Assembly (NCBI GenBank): GCA_037954665.1
Contig: JBBMOL010000382.1
Span: forward strand, 1 to 64,000
DNA length: 64,000 nucleotides
Reading direction: 5' to 3'
From: Laguncularia racemosa
Lineage: Eukaryota; Streptophyta; Magnoliopsida; Myrtales; Combretaceae
The translations under genes and the position numbers were made by a program. Numbering within the stretch: the stretch's first letter is position 1; each line of letters begins with the position of its first letter. Shown here in pieces: positions 24,251-34,484 of the stretch. The notes below the pieces were generated by a model. It was not told the origin of the DNA and did no database searches. It saw only the letters and a program-made list of their open reading frames with translations.

Positions 24251-24447
24251 TGGTATTAGAGCTATATCATATTTGGATTTAAGATTGAACACATTCTAAC
24301 TGAGGAATTGGTTACATTCATTGGAAATTGACGCCATTGTTCATGTGATTGAGACTAGTTTGATTGATATTGTTTGTTTGTCTTTCAAATTGGTTTTTGT
24401 ATGTATTTAATCTTGGTTTTAGGCACATCATAATTTAGTATCAAAGC
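24251..24447 (+). repeat. Duplicated primer-binding-site unit after T2 LTR copy 2
   Basis: TGGTATTAGAGC (24251-24262) is five bases past the LTR. A second decayed site, TAGTATCAAAGC, is at 24436-24447, 185 bp later, again preceded by an LTR-end-like GGCACATCA. The spacing matches the three-fold array at 33990-34373. Confidence 0.65.
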
Positions 24448-24998
24448 TTGAGGTTATGAGAAGGGATTGATTGCAATTTGAATTCAAAAGTTAGGGAATT
24501 GTTGAATAGCACATTGATTTGAATTTGCATGACGTAAAGCTTGAATTGTCTAATTGTGTTGTTGAGGAGTTGTAGTTACTGCTTGTTGTTGTAGACATGG
24601 GGCAATTGTGAGTCCTTATCATTTTGTTGTTGACGTGAGCTTGAAAGGAAAAGTAAGAAGTGTATTTCCTAGTGTTTGGTTGTAGAATTGGAAATACATT
24701 GATTTGTAGTAAAAAGAGAAGTGTGACTTTTGTTGATTTTGGAATTGGGGAGAATATTTTACAATTTCTAGATTTGAAGTGTGTAGAAGGATAAGCATCC
24801 ATTTGAAATTCAAATACATTCTTCAAGTTTGAAAGCAATTCATTGAGTAGCATTGAATAAGTGTTATTTGAATTTGAATTGTTTTTTTACCATTTGTGGA
24901 AAAGGTTGCATTTAGTGGAGTGATTTCAAATTTGAATTTTGTTGCTGCCATTGCTTGTGGTTTATGGTGTGAATTGGAGTTGTATAGTAGCAAGGAAG
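24448..24998 (+). other. T2 leader, first part
   Basis: Non-coding leader rich in 'gaatttgaa' motifs. It is cut at 24998 by the T1 insertion and continues at 31916. Confidence 0.55.
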
Positions 24999-25907
24999 TG
25001 ATACGAACCACGCCAACTCGTGATGAAACCCAATACCAATACGTTCGAAAATTCGTTGCCTAAGACGCCCAAACACCTAAAGTGGAAAACCGCGACCCGT
25101 TGTCTATAAGCGAGACAAGAACCTTGGTATAAAAGTGAAGACGCCAGAATCGGGATGGAAAAACCGATTGATAAGTCGGGATGAACGCCATGGAAATCAA
25201 TCCGATAAGTTCGAATTAAGTTCTTGAAGAACTAAGAGAGGTGCCTCTCAAAAGTGTTTAATGTTTAATGATGTCTTATCTCTAATGTTCTAAACCCTAG
25301 GAGCTTTTATACTAGGGTTACAATTCGTGTAAAAAACAAGTCCAAAATGACGTAGTTTAGTTAAGTGACATAAAAAACGCGAAACAGAACAAGATGGCCG
25401 ACAGGGGATACACGGCCTGTGTACACGCCCGTGTACTTTGGCCATGTACTTGTCTGTGCAACTTCTGGCAACATACACGCCCGTGTACTTTGACCGTGTA
25501 TCTGTCTGTGCAACTTCTGGCAACATACACGCCCGTGTACTTTAGCCGTGTATCTTTCTGTGGATTTGCTTGACTCCATACACGGCTGTGCCTTTTAACT
25601 GTGTATCTAGCCGTGTATGATTCTAGGCAATCTTGAGAGTCCTACACGGCCGTGCCTTGAAAGTACACGCCCTCTTCAACCCGTGTCCAGTGTGACTTGT
25701 ATAAGAGCAAGGGTCTTCCTATGGTTGTTCCAATCCATTCCAACTTCATGATTGCCCCAATCCTTCCCAGCTTCATGGACATCCTTTATCAACCCGTTAA
25801 GTGCTTCCTTGAGTCGTTTCGCTCGACTTCTTGTGATCGGTCCAGGCGGCACTTCAAGAGGATCTACATTCCTTCTTCCGGCTTGACTCTCATCATGGAT
25901 CTCATCA
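24999..25907 (-). repeat. 3' LTR of T1
   Basis: On the minus strand it starts TGATGAGATCC after the polypurine tract and ends CGTATCA. It encodes the last part of pol (25676-25907), then carries the palindrome array and TATA box. Confidence 0.9.
25304..25690 (-). promoter_or_regulatory. T1 3' LTR: TATA box and ACACG palindrome array
   Basis: The TATA box TATAAAAG (minus) is at 25304-25311. The array spans 25405-25690. Its first unit has outer arms ACACGGCC (25410-25417) and GGCCATGT (25440-25447) around an inner palindrome GTACACG (25421-25427) / CGTGTAC (25430-25436). Two further TACACGCCCGTGTA palindromes (about 25474-25487 and 25527-25540) and a pair ACACGGCT/AGCCGTGT (about 25580-25616) follow. 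Units end in CCGTGTATCT-CTGTG-like tails. Confidence 0.65.
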
Positions 25908-28516
25908 TTCCCCTCCTCTTGAAAAGGATTTATCCTCAAATCGTCACCTACATCAAAAGGACTCAGATCAGTAACATTAAATGTGGCACGTACTTGATAC
26001 TCACCAGGCAAATCTATCTTGTATGCATTGTCGTTGATGCGCTCAAGAACTTGAAATGGTCCATCGCCTCTAGGAAGTAGTTTAGATCGACGCTGCATGG
26101 GAAACCGCTCTTTGCGCATGTGCACCCAAACCCAATCGCCAGGTTCAAAAACAGCTTGTCGACGACCCTTGTTGGCTTGTTTCACATACTGCTATGTTCG
26201 TCGCTCAATGTTTAGCCTTGCCTTTTCATGGATCTGTTGAACAAATTCAGCCTTCTTCTTGCCATCTAAATTAACATACTCAGAAATAGGCAAAGGTGAT
26301 AAATCTAAAGGAGTTAGTGGATTAAAACCATACACAATTTCGAAAGGAGAAAATTTAGTAGAAGAATGCACTGTACGGTTATAAGCAAATTCAACATGCG
26401 GCAAACAATCCTCCCAACTTTTAATATTCTTTTTAATTACAGCCCTCAACAAAGTAGATAAAGTTCGATTCACTACCTCAATTTAACCATCAGTTAGTGG
26501 ATGACAAGTAGTAGAAAACAATAACTTAGTTCCTAACTTAGCCCACAAAGTCTTCCAAAAGTAGCTTAAGAACTTAGCATCCCTATCTGATACAATTGTT
26601 CTAGGCATACCATGCAACCGCACAACTTCCCTAAAGAATAAATTAGCAATATTACAAGCATCATCCGTTTTGTGACAAGGAATGAAATGTGCCATTTTAG
26701 AAAACCTATCAACAACTACAAAAACAGAATCTCGGCCATGTCTAGACCTGGGTAATCCTAACACAAAATCCATAGAAATATCTACCCAAGGCTCATGAGG
26801 AATGGGAAGTGGGGTGTAAAGTCCTTGAGGTTGGACTCTAGATTTCGCTTGCTTACATGTGACACATCGCTCACAAATTCTCTCAACATCTCGTTTCATG
26901 TGAGGCCAATAGAAGTGTTCCTGCAATATCCCTAATGTTTTTGCTACTCCAAAGTGTCCCATTAAACCTCCTCCATGAGACTCCCTGACAAGTAATTCTC
27001 TTAAAGAACACATTGGAATGCACAGTTTACTCTCCCTAAACAAGAATCCATCATGTTTATAAAATTTTCCATGCCCACTCTTCTCACATTGCACATACTC
27101 CTCACAAAAATCTCGATCAGCAGCATATAATTCCTTAATGTGCTCAAAACCAAGCAGTCTAGAACTAAGAGTAGAGATAAGAGTATACCTTCTTGAAAGT
27201 GCATCAGCAACTACATTCTCTTTACCTTGCTTGTAGTGGATGACATATGGAAATGTTTCAATAAACTCCACCCAACGAGCATGCCTTTTGTTCAGCTTGT
27301 GTTGCCCCTTCAAATACTTCAAGGATTCATGATCAGTGTGGATCAGGAACTCTTTTGGCCAAAGGTAGTGTTGCCACATCTCCAAGGCTCGAACCAATGC
27401 ATATAGCTCTTTGTCGTAAGTAGGGTAATTCAAGGTTGCCCCACTTAGCTTCTCACTAAAGAATGCAATCGGTCTTCTCTCCTGCATAAGCACTGCCCCA
27501 ATACCTAATCCTGAAGCATCACATTCAATTTCAAACGTTTTAGTAAAGTTAGGTAAAGCAAGTAATGGTGCTTGAGTCAACTTATTTTTAAGCGTCTGAA
27601 AGGCCTTCTCTTGTTGCTCTCCCCAACTGAACCCCACGTTCTTCTTAATCACCTCAGTAAGTGGTGCTGCAATGGTGCTAAAATCCTTCACAAATCTCCT
27701 GTAAAAGCTCGCTAGTCCATGGAAACTCCGCACATTACTTACATTGGTTGGACTAGGCCATTCTTGGATCGCACGCACCTTTTCTTCATCAACCTGTATT
27801 CCCTGCGCACTAACAACAAAACCAAGAAACACAAGTTTGTCTGTGCAAAAAGTGCACTTCTTGAGGTTAGCATATAATTGTTCCTGTCGAAGCACTTCTA
27901 AAACATCCCTCAAGTGTGACATATGATCTTCCAAATTTTTGCTGTAAATAAGAATGTCATCAAAATAGACAACCACAAATTTTCCAATAAATGTCCTCAG
28001 AACATGGTTCATAAGTCTCATAAACTTACTAGGTGCATTAGTTAACCTGAAAGGCATTACTAACCACTCATACAATCCATATTTTGTCTTAAATGCAGTC
28101 TTCCATTCATCACCTTCTTTCATTCTAATTTGGTGATATCCACTTTTTAGATCAATTTTAGAAAAGACACTAGACTCATGTAACTCATCTAACATATCAT
28201 CTAAGCGAGGAATGGGATGACGATACTTTACCGTGATGTTGTTGATGGCGCGACAGTCAACACACATTCTCCATGTCCCATCCTTCTTAGGCACCAAAAT
28301 CACCGGCACTGCACATGGACTCATGCTCTCTCTCACGTACCCCTTCTCCATTAATTCATCGACCTGCCTTTGGAGTTCCTTTGTCTCCTCCGGATTGCTC
28401 CTGTAAGCTGGCTTGTTTGGAATTGATGCTCCGGGTATAAGGTCAATCTGGTGCTCAATACCTCGAACAGGTGGTAATCCCTTTGGAATCTCCTCAGAAA
28501 AGATATCTTTAAAGTC
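25676..28516 (-). pseudogene. T1 pol: reverse transcriptase, RNase H, integrase (three stops with the gag junction)
   Basis: One frame continues gag-protease after a stop at 28517-28519. Residues are counted from the Met at 28351. RT covers about 1-190 with YFDDIL at 129-134 (catalytic DD). The usually glycine-bearing MPF-x-LTNAP motif has Arg-102. RNase H covers about 270-390 with Asp-278, Glu-315, Asp-340 and Asp-383. The integrase zinc finger has His-459, His-466, Cys-496 and Cys-499, and the core has Asp-528 and Asp-589. Stops at 26483-26485 (just before the region holding the catalytic Glu) and at 26192-26194 break the rest. The final part (26185-25676) has the GPFQVLERI block and a GPITRSRAKRLKEAL tail; no chromodomain is seen. 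About 77 codons lie inside the 3' LTR. It would copy and insert the element, but these stops block it here. Confidence 0.9.
25908..25920 (-). other. Polypurine tract of T1
   Basis: AAGAGGAGGGGAA on the minus strand lies directly before the TG of the 3' LTR. It lies inside the pol frame and encodes part of the NPFQEEGND stretch. Confidence 0.85.
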
Positions 28517-30538
28517 CTATACAAGAGACACAACCACACTAGGCAAAGAGTTAGATAAGTCGTTAGTAGTCGAACATGTTTCCTTAAAAACCAGCAACAA
28601 CATAGGTTGCCTCATCACTAACGCTTTCCTTACTACACTCGCTCTTGCCACACAACTCTCCTTTTCACTCACCACCAAAGTTGATTCCCCTTCAACTTGG
28701 CCTCTCACACTCTTTCCAGCCTTCCTCTCCTTTTCCTTTTGATCTTGACTTTTATATTTTTTTTTCTTCTCATTGTCTTTTGCTCTCTCACTCTCACTCT
28801 GCTTTTCACTCACCTTATGTTTTGCAAATGACTGTTGTAGCTGCAATTGATCCTCATATACTTGTTTAGGTGTTAAAGGTTTAAGGTTAAAAGTTTTTCC
28901 TTGGTGAACAAGCGTATACTTGTTAGAAAAGCCATCATGAACAACCTTCCTATCAAATTGCCATGGCCTCCCCAACAACACATGACATGCTTGCATTGGC
29001 ACTACATCACATTGCACCTCATCCTCATACCTACCAATGCGAAAACCAATCAAGGCTTGCTTACTCACCTCAGTCTCACCACTATCATTCAACCACTGCA
29101 ATTTATATGGACTAGGGTGTCTAACAGTTTTGAGCCCCAGCCTCTCAACAATAAAATTGCTCACTACATTGGTGCAACTCCCTCCATCAATGATCAAACT
29201 ACAAATGTGATCTCCTAAATAACATCTAGTATGAAATATATTTTCTCTTTGCACCTCCTCTTCTTCCTTCACCTGCACATTCAGCGCTAGCCTTCCCATT
29301 GCAGGCTCCTCATTATCACTAACATCCTCTAATGGTGGCATATCATCTTCTTCACTATCCCCCTCAGTCTCATACTCACCATCATCACGCAAAATCATCA
29401 CACGCCTATTTGGACATTGACTAGTAATATGGCCTCTACCTTGACATTTAAAGCATCTAATGTCACGATTTCTAGAAGTAGAAGATTCAGGGTTACCTTG
29501 ATTACTAGGAGTAGAACCCGCTTGCCTCAGCTCCCCTTTTGGTTTGGTAGGTAAAGGCTTTTCTTCCTTCTTCCATTGATTAGTCTTCCAAGTGGATGAA
29601 CCATTACCCTGTTGAAATCGTGCACTACTACTACCCTTCCGCTTGTGCTGGTTCTCAACCTTTATAACCATGTGAACCATATCCTCCAATTCTACATAAT
29701 GCTGCAATTCAACCACATTTTGGATTTCTTTATTCAACCCAGCAAGGAATCTAGCCATTGTAGCCTCTCTATCCTCTTCTACATTCGCCCTAATCATAGT
29801 GACTTCCATCTCCTTGAAGTACTCATCTACACTTCGGCTTCCCTGCCTCAGAGTTTGCAACTTGTTGTGCAATTTACGATAGTAATACGCAGGTATAAAC
29901 CGCTTTCTCATCACTCTTTTCATCTCCTCCCAAGACTCAATAGGTGGCTTGCCACTCCTTCTTCTATTCAACATTAATTGATCCCACCACACTATAGCAT
30001 AATCTGAAAATTCAATGGCAGCAAGTTTCACCTTCTTTCTCCCACTATAGTTGTGACAATCAAACACCATCTCCACCTTTTTCTCCCATTCTAAATACGC
30101 CTCGGGATCATTCTTCCCTTGGAAAGGAGGAATCTTCATCTTTATGCTACTCAATTGATCATCCTCTCTATTCCTATCTCCTCTATCTTCCCAATCTCTA
30201 GTCTCTCTATTCCGACCACTATAACCTCTATAACTCCCAACAGAAGGCTCATCAAAGTCATCACCCGGCATTTCATCTCCACCCCTCGGTACTCTCCTAG
30301 AACGACTCTCCCTCTTATGCCCTTGGAATACGTTTGTGGATTGCTCTAGTCTTTGCTCCACCGTCTCATGAATTTGTTCCATTCCTTCTTGGAACATCCT
30401 CTTCATTTCTCCCCTCAACGCCTCAATTACTAACCTAGCATCAAACCTTCCCCTCTCACCTTCCGGAGAATGTTGTCTCGACATAGTTCCTGCAGAAAAG
30501 ATTAGTACAACACAAATATATATATGATCAAACCTCAC
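28517..30538 (-). CDS. T1 gag-protease
   Basis: Open for 673 residues from the first Met (30538). A more likely start is Met-19 at 30484 (MSRQHSPEG), since residues 1-18 read like leader. The gag capsid-type domain covers about 130-290 (PPFQGKNDPEAYLEWEKKV). A CCHC zinc knuckle has Cys-362, Cys-365, His-370 and Cys-375. An acidic linker follows, then an aspartic protease with IIDGGSCTNV, catalytic Asp-451. A lysine- and glutamate-rich tail runs to the TAG at 28517-28519, beyond which RT continues in the same frame. Gag packages the RNA; the protease releases the enzymes. The reading frame itself is intact, so it could still be translated. Confidence 0.9.
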   Translation of the reverse strand: MRFDHIYICVVLIFSAGTMSRQHSPEGERGRFDARLVIEALRGEMKRMFQEGMEQIHETVEQRLEQSTNVFQGHKRESRSRRVPRGGDEMPGDDFDEPSVGSYRGYSGRNRETRDWEDRGDRNREDDQLSSIKMKIPPFQGKNDPEAYLEWEKKVEMVFDCHNYSGRKKVKLAAIEFSDYAIVWWDQLMLNRRRSGKPPIESWEEMKRVMRKRFIPAYYYRKLHNKLQTLRQGSRSVDEYFKEMEVTMIRANVEEDREATMARFLAGLNKEIQNVVELQHYVELEDMVHMVIKVENQHKRKGSSSARFQQGNGSSTWKTNQWKKEEKPLPTKPKGELRQAGSTPSNQGNPESSTSRNRDIRCFKCQGRGHITSQCPNRRVMILRDDGEYETEGDSEEDDMPPLEDVSDNEEPAMGRLALNVQVKEEEEVQRENIFHTRCYLGDHICSLIIDGGSCTNVVSNFIVERLGLKTVRHPSPYKLQWLNDSGETEVSKQALIGFRIGRYEDEVQCDVVPMQACHVLLGRPWQFDRKVVHDGFSNKYTLVHQGKTFNLKPLTPKQVYEDQLQLQQSFAKHKVSEKQSESERAKDNEKKKKYKSQDQKEKERKAGKSVRGQVEGESTLVVSEKESCVARASVVRKALVMRQPMLLLVFKETCSTTNDLSNSLPSVVVSLV

Positions 30539-30987
30539 GATACACTCCCTTACGTGTTTCGCTCAAATGATGATATCACACAGTCACTTCTGTATCCTCA
30601 CAAACAACGATGATATCACTCACCAATTTCCTCTTCTCAATTCTCTTGGAACTAACCCGAACTACATCAATTTCCTTCCGTAGAATTCAAAACCAACTCT
30701 AGGGTTCGTAAAATTTTCCTCTATTTTTCTATCCGAATTTTTTTTTCTCTATTTTTTTTTTTTTGGCTTTTGATCACGTTTCTCTTTTCTTTTCTTTTCC
30801 CTTCTTTTTTTTTTGGTCGTGTTTTTTACTCTTTTTTTTTTTTTTTTTTAAAATCGACTAGTAAATACTACACTATCAAAAGACAATTAATATTGCGGAA
30901 TTGAACACGATAATTGATATGAACGATTGGAGTTAGGGTTTTTGATATTACCTTCCTCAACCGAACTTGATGTTTCGACAAACCTAA
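30539..30987 (-). other. T1 5' leader
   Basis: Non-coding stretch between primer site and gag, with long T runs on the plus strand (about 30727-30850), that is poly(A)-rich RNA. Confidence 0.6.
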
Positions 30988-30999
30988 GCTCTGATACCA
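30988..30999 (-). other. T1 primer-binding site, tRNA-Met type
   Basis: On the minus strand TGGTATCAGAGC, three bases inside the 5' LTR end. Confidence 0.9.
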
Positions 31000-31002
31000 A
31001 AC

Positions 31003-31910
31003 TGATACGAACCACGCCAACTCGTGACGAAACCCAATACCAATACGTTCGGAAATTTGTTGCCTAAGACGCCCAAACACCTAAAGTGGAAAACCGCGAC
31101 CTGTTGTCTATAAGCGAGACAAGAACCTTGGTATAAAAGTGAAGACGCCACAATCGGAATGGAAAAACCGATTGATAAGTCGGGATGAACGCTACGGAAA
31201 TCAATCCGATAAGTTCGAATTAAGTTCTTGAAGAACCAAGAGAGGTGCCTCTCAAAAGTGTTTAATGTTCAATGATGTCTTATCTCTAATGTTCTAAACC
31301 CTAGGAGCTTTTATACTAGGGTTACAATTCGTGTAAAAACCAAGTCCAAAATGATGTAGTTTAGTTAAGTGACATAAAAACGCGAAACAAAACAAGCTGG
31401 CCGACAGGGGATACACGGCCTGTGTACACGCCCGTGTACTTTAGCCGTGTACTTGTCTGTGCAACTTCTGGCAACATACACGCCCGTGTAGTTTGACCGT
31501 GTATCTGTCTGTGCAACTTCTGGCAACATACACGCCCGTGTACTTTAGCCGTGTATCTTTCTGTGGATTTGCTTGACTCCATACACGGCCGTGCCTTTTA
31601 ACCGTGTATCTAGCCGTGTATGATTCTAGGCAATCTTGAGAGTCCTACACGGCCGTGCCTTGAAAGTACATGCCCTCTTCAACTCGTGTCCGGTGTGACT
31701 TGTATAAGAGCAAGGGTCTTCCTATGGTTGTTCCAATCCATTCCAACTTCATGATTGCCCCAATCCTTCTCGGCTTCATGGACATCCTTTATCAACCCGT
31801 TAAGTGCTTCCTTGAGTCGTTTCGCTCGACTTCTTGTGATCGGTCCAGGCGGCACTTCAAGAGGATCTACATTCCTTCTTCCGGCTTGACTCTCATCATG
31901 GATCTCATCA
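31003..31910 (-). repeat. 5' LTR of T1
   Basis: It pairs with 24999-25907. TATA box TATAAAAG (minus) at 31308-31315. The palindrome array lies at about 31410-31700, that is 95-390 bp upstream of TATA. Confidence 0.9.
31308..31700 (-). promoter_or_regulatory. T1 5' LTR: TATA box and ACACG palindrome array
   Basis: Same design as the 3' LTR array. Differences between the two arrays include AGCCGTGT here against GGCCATGT there in one arm, and TAGTTTGACC against TACTTTGACC, so arm bases are drifting while most pairing is kept. Confidence 0.6.
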
Positions 31911-31915
31911 AGAAG

Positions 31916-32944
31916 TGTATACTTTGAAGTATTGTGTATAGAGTTGTGCTTAAAAAAAAAAATATTGTGGAGGTTTTTGCACCGTGGTTGTATGTATATG
32001 AATTGTGGTGTAAAAAGGAGTATTGAATTGTTGGTGTTGTGCTTGTGTGTTGAGTGAGGGAATTGCCATTTGTGGATTTGTGAAAGTTGTGTGGAATTAG
32101 GTGTTGTACATTGAAGCTAAAGTGTGAGAGTGTAGTGCATAGATAACAAACTATGAAGGGGAAGAGTGGTGTTTCAATTGAAATGTAGAATTGTGTAGTG
32201 TGTGCATTTTTGGAAATTGGAGGAAACACAATTATCATTTTTCAGATTTGAAATTAGAATTGAAGTGTACATTAAGAAGTCAATTTGAAATTTAAAAACA
32301 CACATAGTTAATTGTGTGTCATTTGAATTTGAAATAACTTCTTACCATTTATAGAATCTTGCACTTATTGAGCCCATTCTGAATTTGGAAGTTGAGCTGC
32401 CTTTACTTTGAAGTTGTGGTTTGATTTTTTGCGTAGAAGTGGGAAAGTGTATCGTGATTTAAAGAGGTGTGTGTGTAGAGTTATGTTTTTGTACATTTAG
32501 TGTAGGGTGTGTGTAATTGGCGTTAGATCTTATGTGTGTTGTTTAGATACTTGTTGTTGGTAGTGTGAATAATTGTGGAACCTTAAGCTAAACGGGGAGT
32601 TATGTGGCGGTGAGTTGTGTTTTTGTGCTTATGTTTAAGTGCTGCCCATTATGAAGTTAATTAGTGTTAAACCAAAGCAAGAAAAGGAAAGTCGAGTAGT
32701 GGAATTTAAATTCAAACAAAATAATTAAAGTCTGAAAGTAATTGAACTCATTACTTAACACTTGTGGTTGAATTTAATTCTTAACTACTTAGAAATAATT
32801 ATGTGTACTTTATTTATTTAACTTTACTTAAAGTACGAAGAATTATTTATTTGTGCTTCAGTTATTTCACTTGACTTTATTCAAAGTACCAATAAACATT
32901 TCTTGTATTGGTTGAGTGTGAGCACCATGGGTGTGTTATCGTGG
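31916..32944 (+). other. T2 leader, second part
   Basis: Continuation of the leader interrupted by T1, GT-rich and non-coding, ending where the next T2 LTR begins. No gag or pol was found. Confidence 0.5.
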
Positions 32945-33983
32945 TGATAGGAATAAAAATCCGACAAAACCTATCATTAGGGCAAGAACTGAAGGATTTC
33001 AAATCTTGGCGTTGAGGGCCCATTTTGAGCAGATTGACCCTGGAATTATTTATATATTAACCTCTTTTCTATTATTCTTGTATTGTGCTTTCCAACAGGC
33101 ACACTTATCATATTCTACAGGGCAATGGACAAACTCCCTCAGACTCAGCTTGTGGGTTATCCATGGACCGACCTGAACCGGCGAGGAGCTAGGCCAATGG
33201 ATCCTATAGAAGACCGGCATCATGAAGACCATTTCTTTTATATATTTCTTCTTTTATGAACTATTTTAGTTGTATTTTGGTTTTGGGACACTTTTATTTC
33301 CTTGTAATTTTCATTTAGGGTTAGCCACCTTAAAAGTGGCAAACTTGTAATTTTGAGCACTTTTTAACCTTAGGAGTAGCAAGTATAAATACTTGCTTAA
33401 GAGAGGGTTTGAGAGGCTCATTTTGCAGAACAAACACTTCACTTTAACATGAGAGGGCTTAGGGTTTCCTAATTCCAAAATTCTCTTATCAATTTCAACC
33501 CAAGAATTAGAATTGTGGCGAGTGCGACGAAGGCGAATTGTGAGTCATATCAATTGAATTTTGTTGTATGTTTGTTTCTTCTCTAGTGAGTCATATCTAG
33601 GGTAGATTTGGATCTTTCTTGGATCTATTTGTGGTTCTATTTTCGTGAACAACAATCTTGTAAGATTGATTGTTTCATTGAACACTTGGATTACATACTT
33701 CATTGTTATTGTTGGCGTGAACTAGTGATTGAAAGGGAAGGTGGATTTCATTGGTTTATTGCTTTCTTTGATCTGATTTCCACGTGATATTTCAATCCTT
33801 ATTGTGGTTATTTGGTTAATGTTATCAATAGAGGTTACAATTAAATCATTTGGACAACATTTTCCATCAAAATCTTCAAAGGTGTCACGAGAATTGCTTA
33901 CTAGGTGGACCGGTTTTGTATTAGATTTGAGATTGTTTTCTTGAGTCTTTTGATTGTGCTTCCAAGTGGGTTTAAGCACATCA
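32945..33983 (+). repeat. T2 LTR, copy 3
   Basis: 1039 bp from TGATAGGAATA to GCACATCA. GCCACCTTAAAAGTGGC lies near 33323-33339 and AGCAAGTATAAATACTTGCT near 33378-33397. No polypurine tract precedes it, but primer sites follow it, so it is the 5' LTR of an element whose 3' part is lost. Confidence 0.85.
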
Positions 33984-34373
33984 TCTTTTTGGTATCAGAG
34001 CTATATCATATTTGGATTTAAGATTGAACACATCATTATTGTCTAATTGGTTCAAAAGCATTGAGATTTGACGCTAATGTTCATGAGATTGAAGCTAGTT
34101 TGAATGACATTGTCTAAGTGTCTTTCAATCTTGGTTTTGTGTGCTTAAACTTGGTTTTAGGCACATCATGTTTTTGGTATCAGAGCTATATCATATTTGG
34201 ATTTAAGATTCAAACACATCATAATTGAAGAATTGGTTACATTTATTGGAAATTGACACCATTGTTCATGTGAATGAGACTAGTTTTATTGAGATTGTTT
34301 GTTTGTCTTTCAAATTGGTTTTTGTATGTGCTTAATCTTGGATTTAGGCACATCATCTTTTTGGTATCAGAGC
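33984..34373 (+). repeat. Three tandem primer-binding-site units
   Basis: TGGTATCAGAGC occurs exactly at 33990-34001, 34175-34186 and 34362-34373 (periods 185 and 187 bp). Each is preceded by an LTR-end-like GCACATCA plus a short spacer. The unit between them repeats 'ctatatcatatttggatttaag' and 'tgtctttcaa' blocks. Only the first site abuts a real LTR. Confidence 0.85.
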
Positions 34374-34484
34374 TAGGTTGAGAGAAGGGAATTGGTTGTA
34401 TTTGATTTTGTGGAAGTGATCATCAATTAGGGTTGATAAAGTGAAAACCGCAATTGTGTTGTTGTTGTTGTTTGAGATTGCGAA
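34374..34484 (+). other. T2 leader stub
   Basis: About 110 bases of leader after the third primer site, ending abruptly where T1 RNase H sequence begins. Confidence 0.5.

Larger units (their letters stand above)
24999..31910 (-). mobile_element. T1: near-complete Ty3/gypsy retrotransposon
   Basis: 6.9 kb, with LTRs of 909 bp (24999-25907) and 908 bp (31003-31910), TG...CA ends, a tRNA-Met-type primer site, a polypurine tract and one long gag-pol frame broken by three stops. Flanks are GGAAG (24994-24998) and AGAAG (31911-31915), a 5-bp target duplication with one mismatch. In the first 270 bp of the LTR pair I count about ten differences, so the insertion is not very recent. It landed in a T2 leader on the opposite strand. 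A truncated copy (34485-36550) and a third LTR (62350-63142) belong to the same family. Confidence 0.9.

Noticed and set aside
28517..28519. TAG between protease and RT of T1 as a programmed read-through stop.
   Set aside because: The stop lies after the protease rather than between gag and protease, lacks the known CARYYA context, and two further stops in the same frame indicate plain decay.
28645..30349. Plus-strand open frames opposite T1 gag as antisense genes.
   Set aside because: They are short, rich in Ser, Leu, Pro and Thr, and look like mirror frames of the purine-rich gag coding strand.
33990..34001. TGGTATCAGAGC as part of a tRNA gene.
   Set aside because: Only the primer-complementary 12 bases are present next to LTR ends; no cloverleaf can be formed from the flanks.
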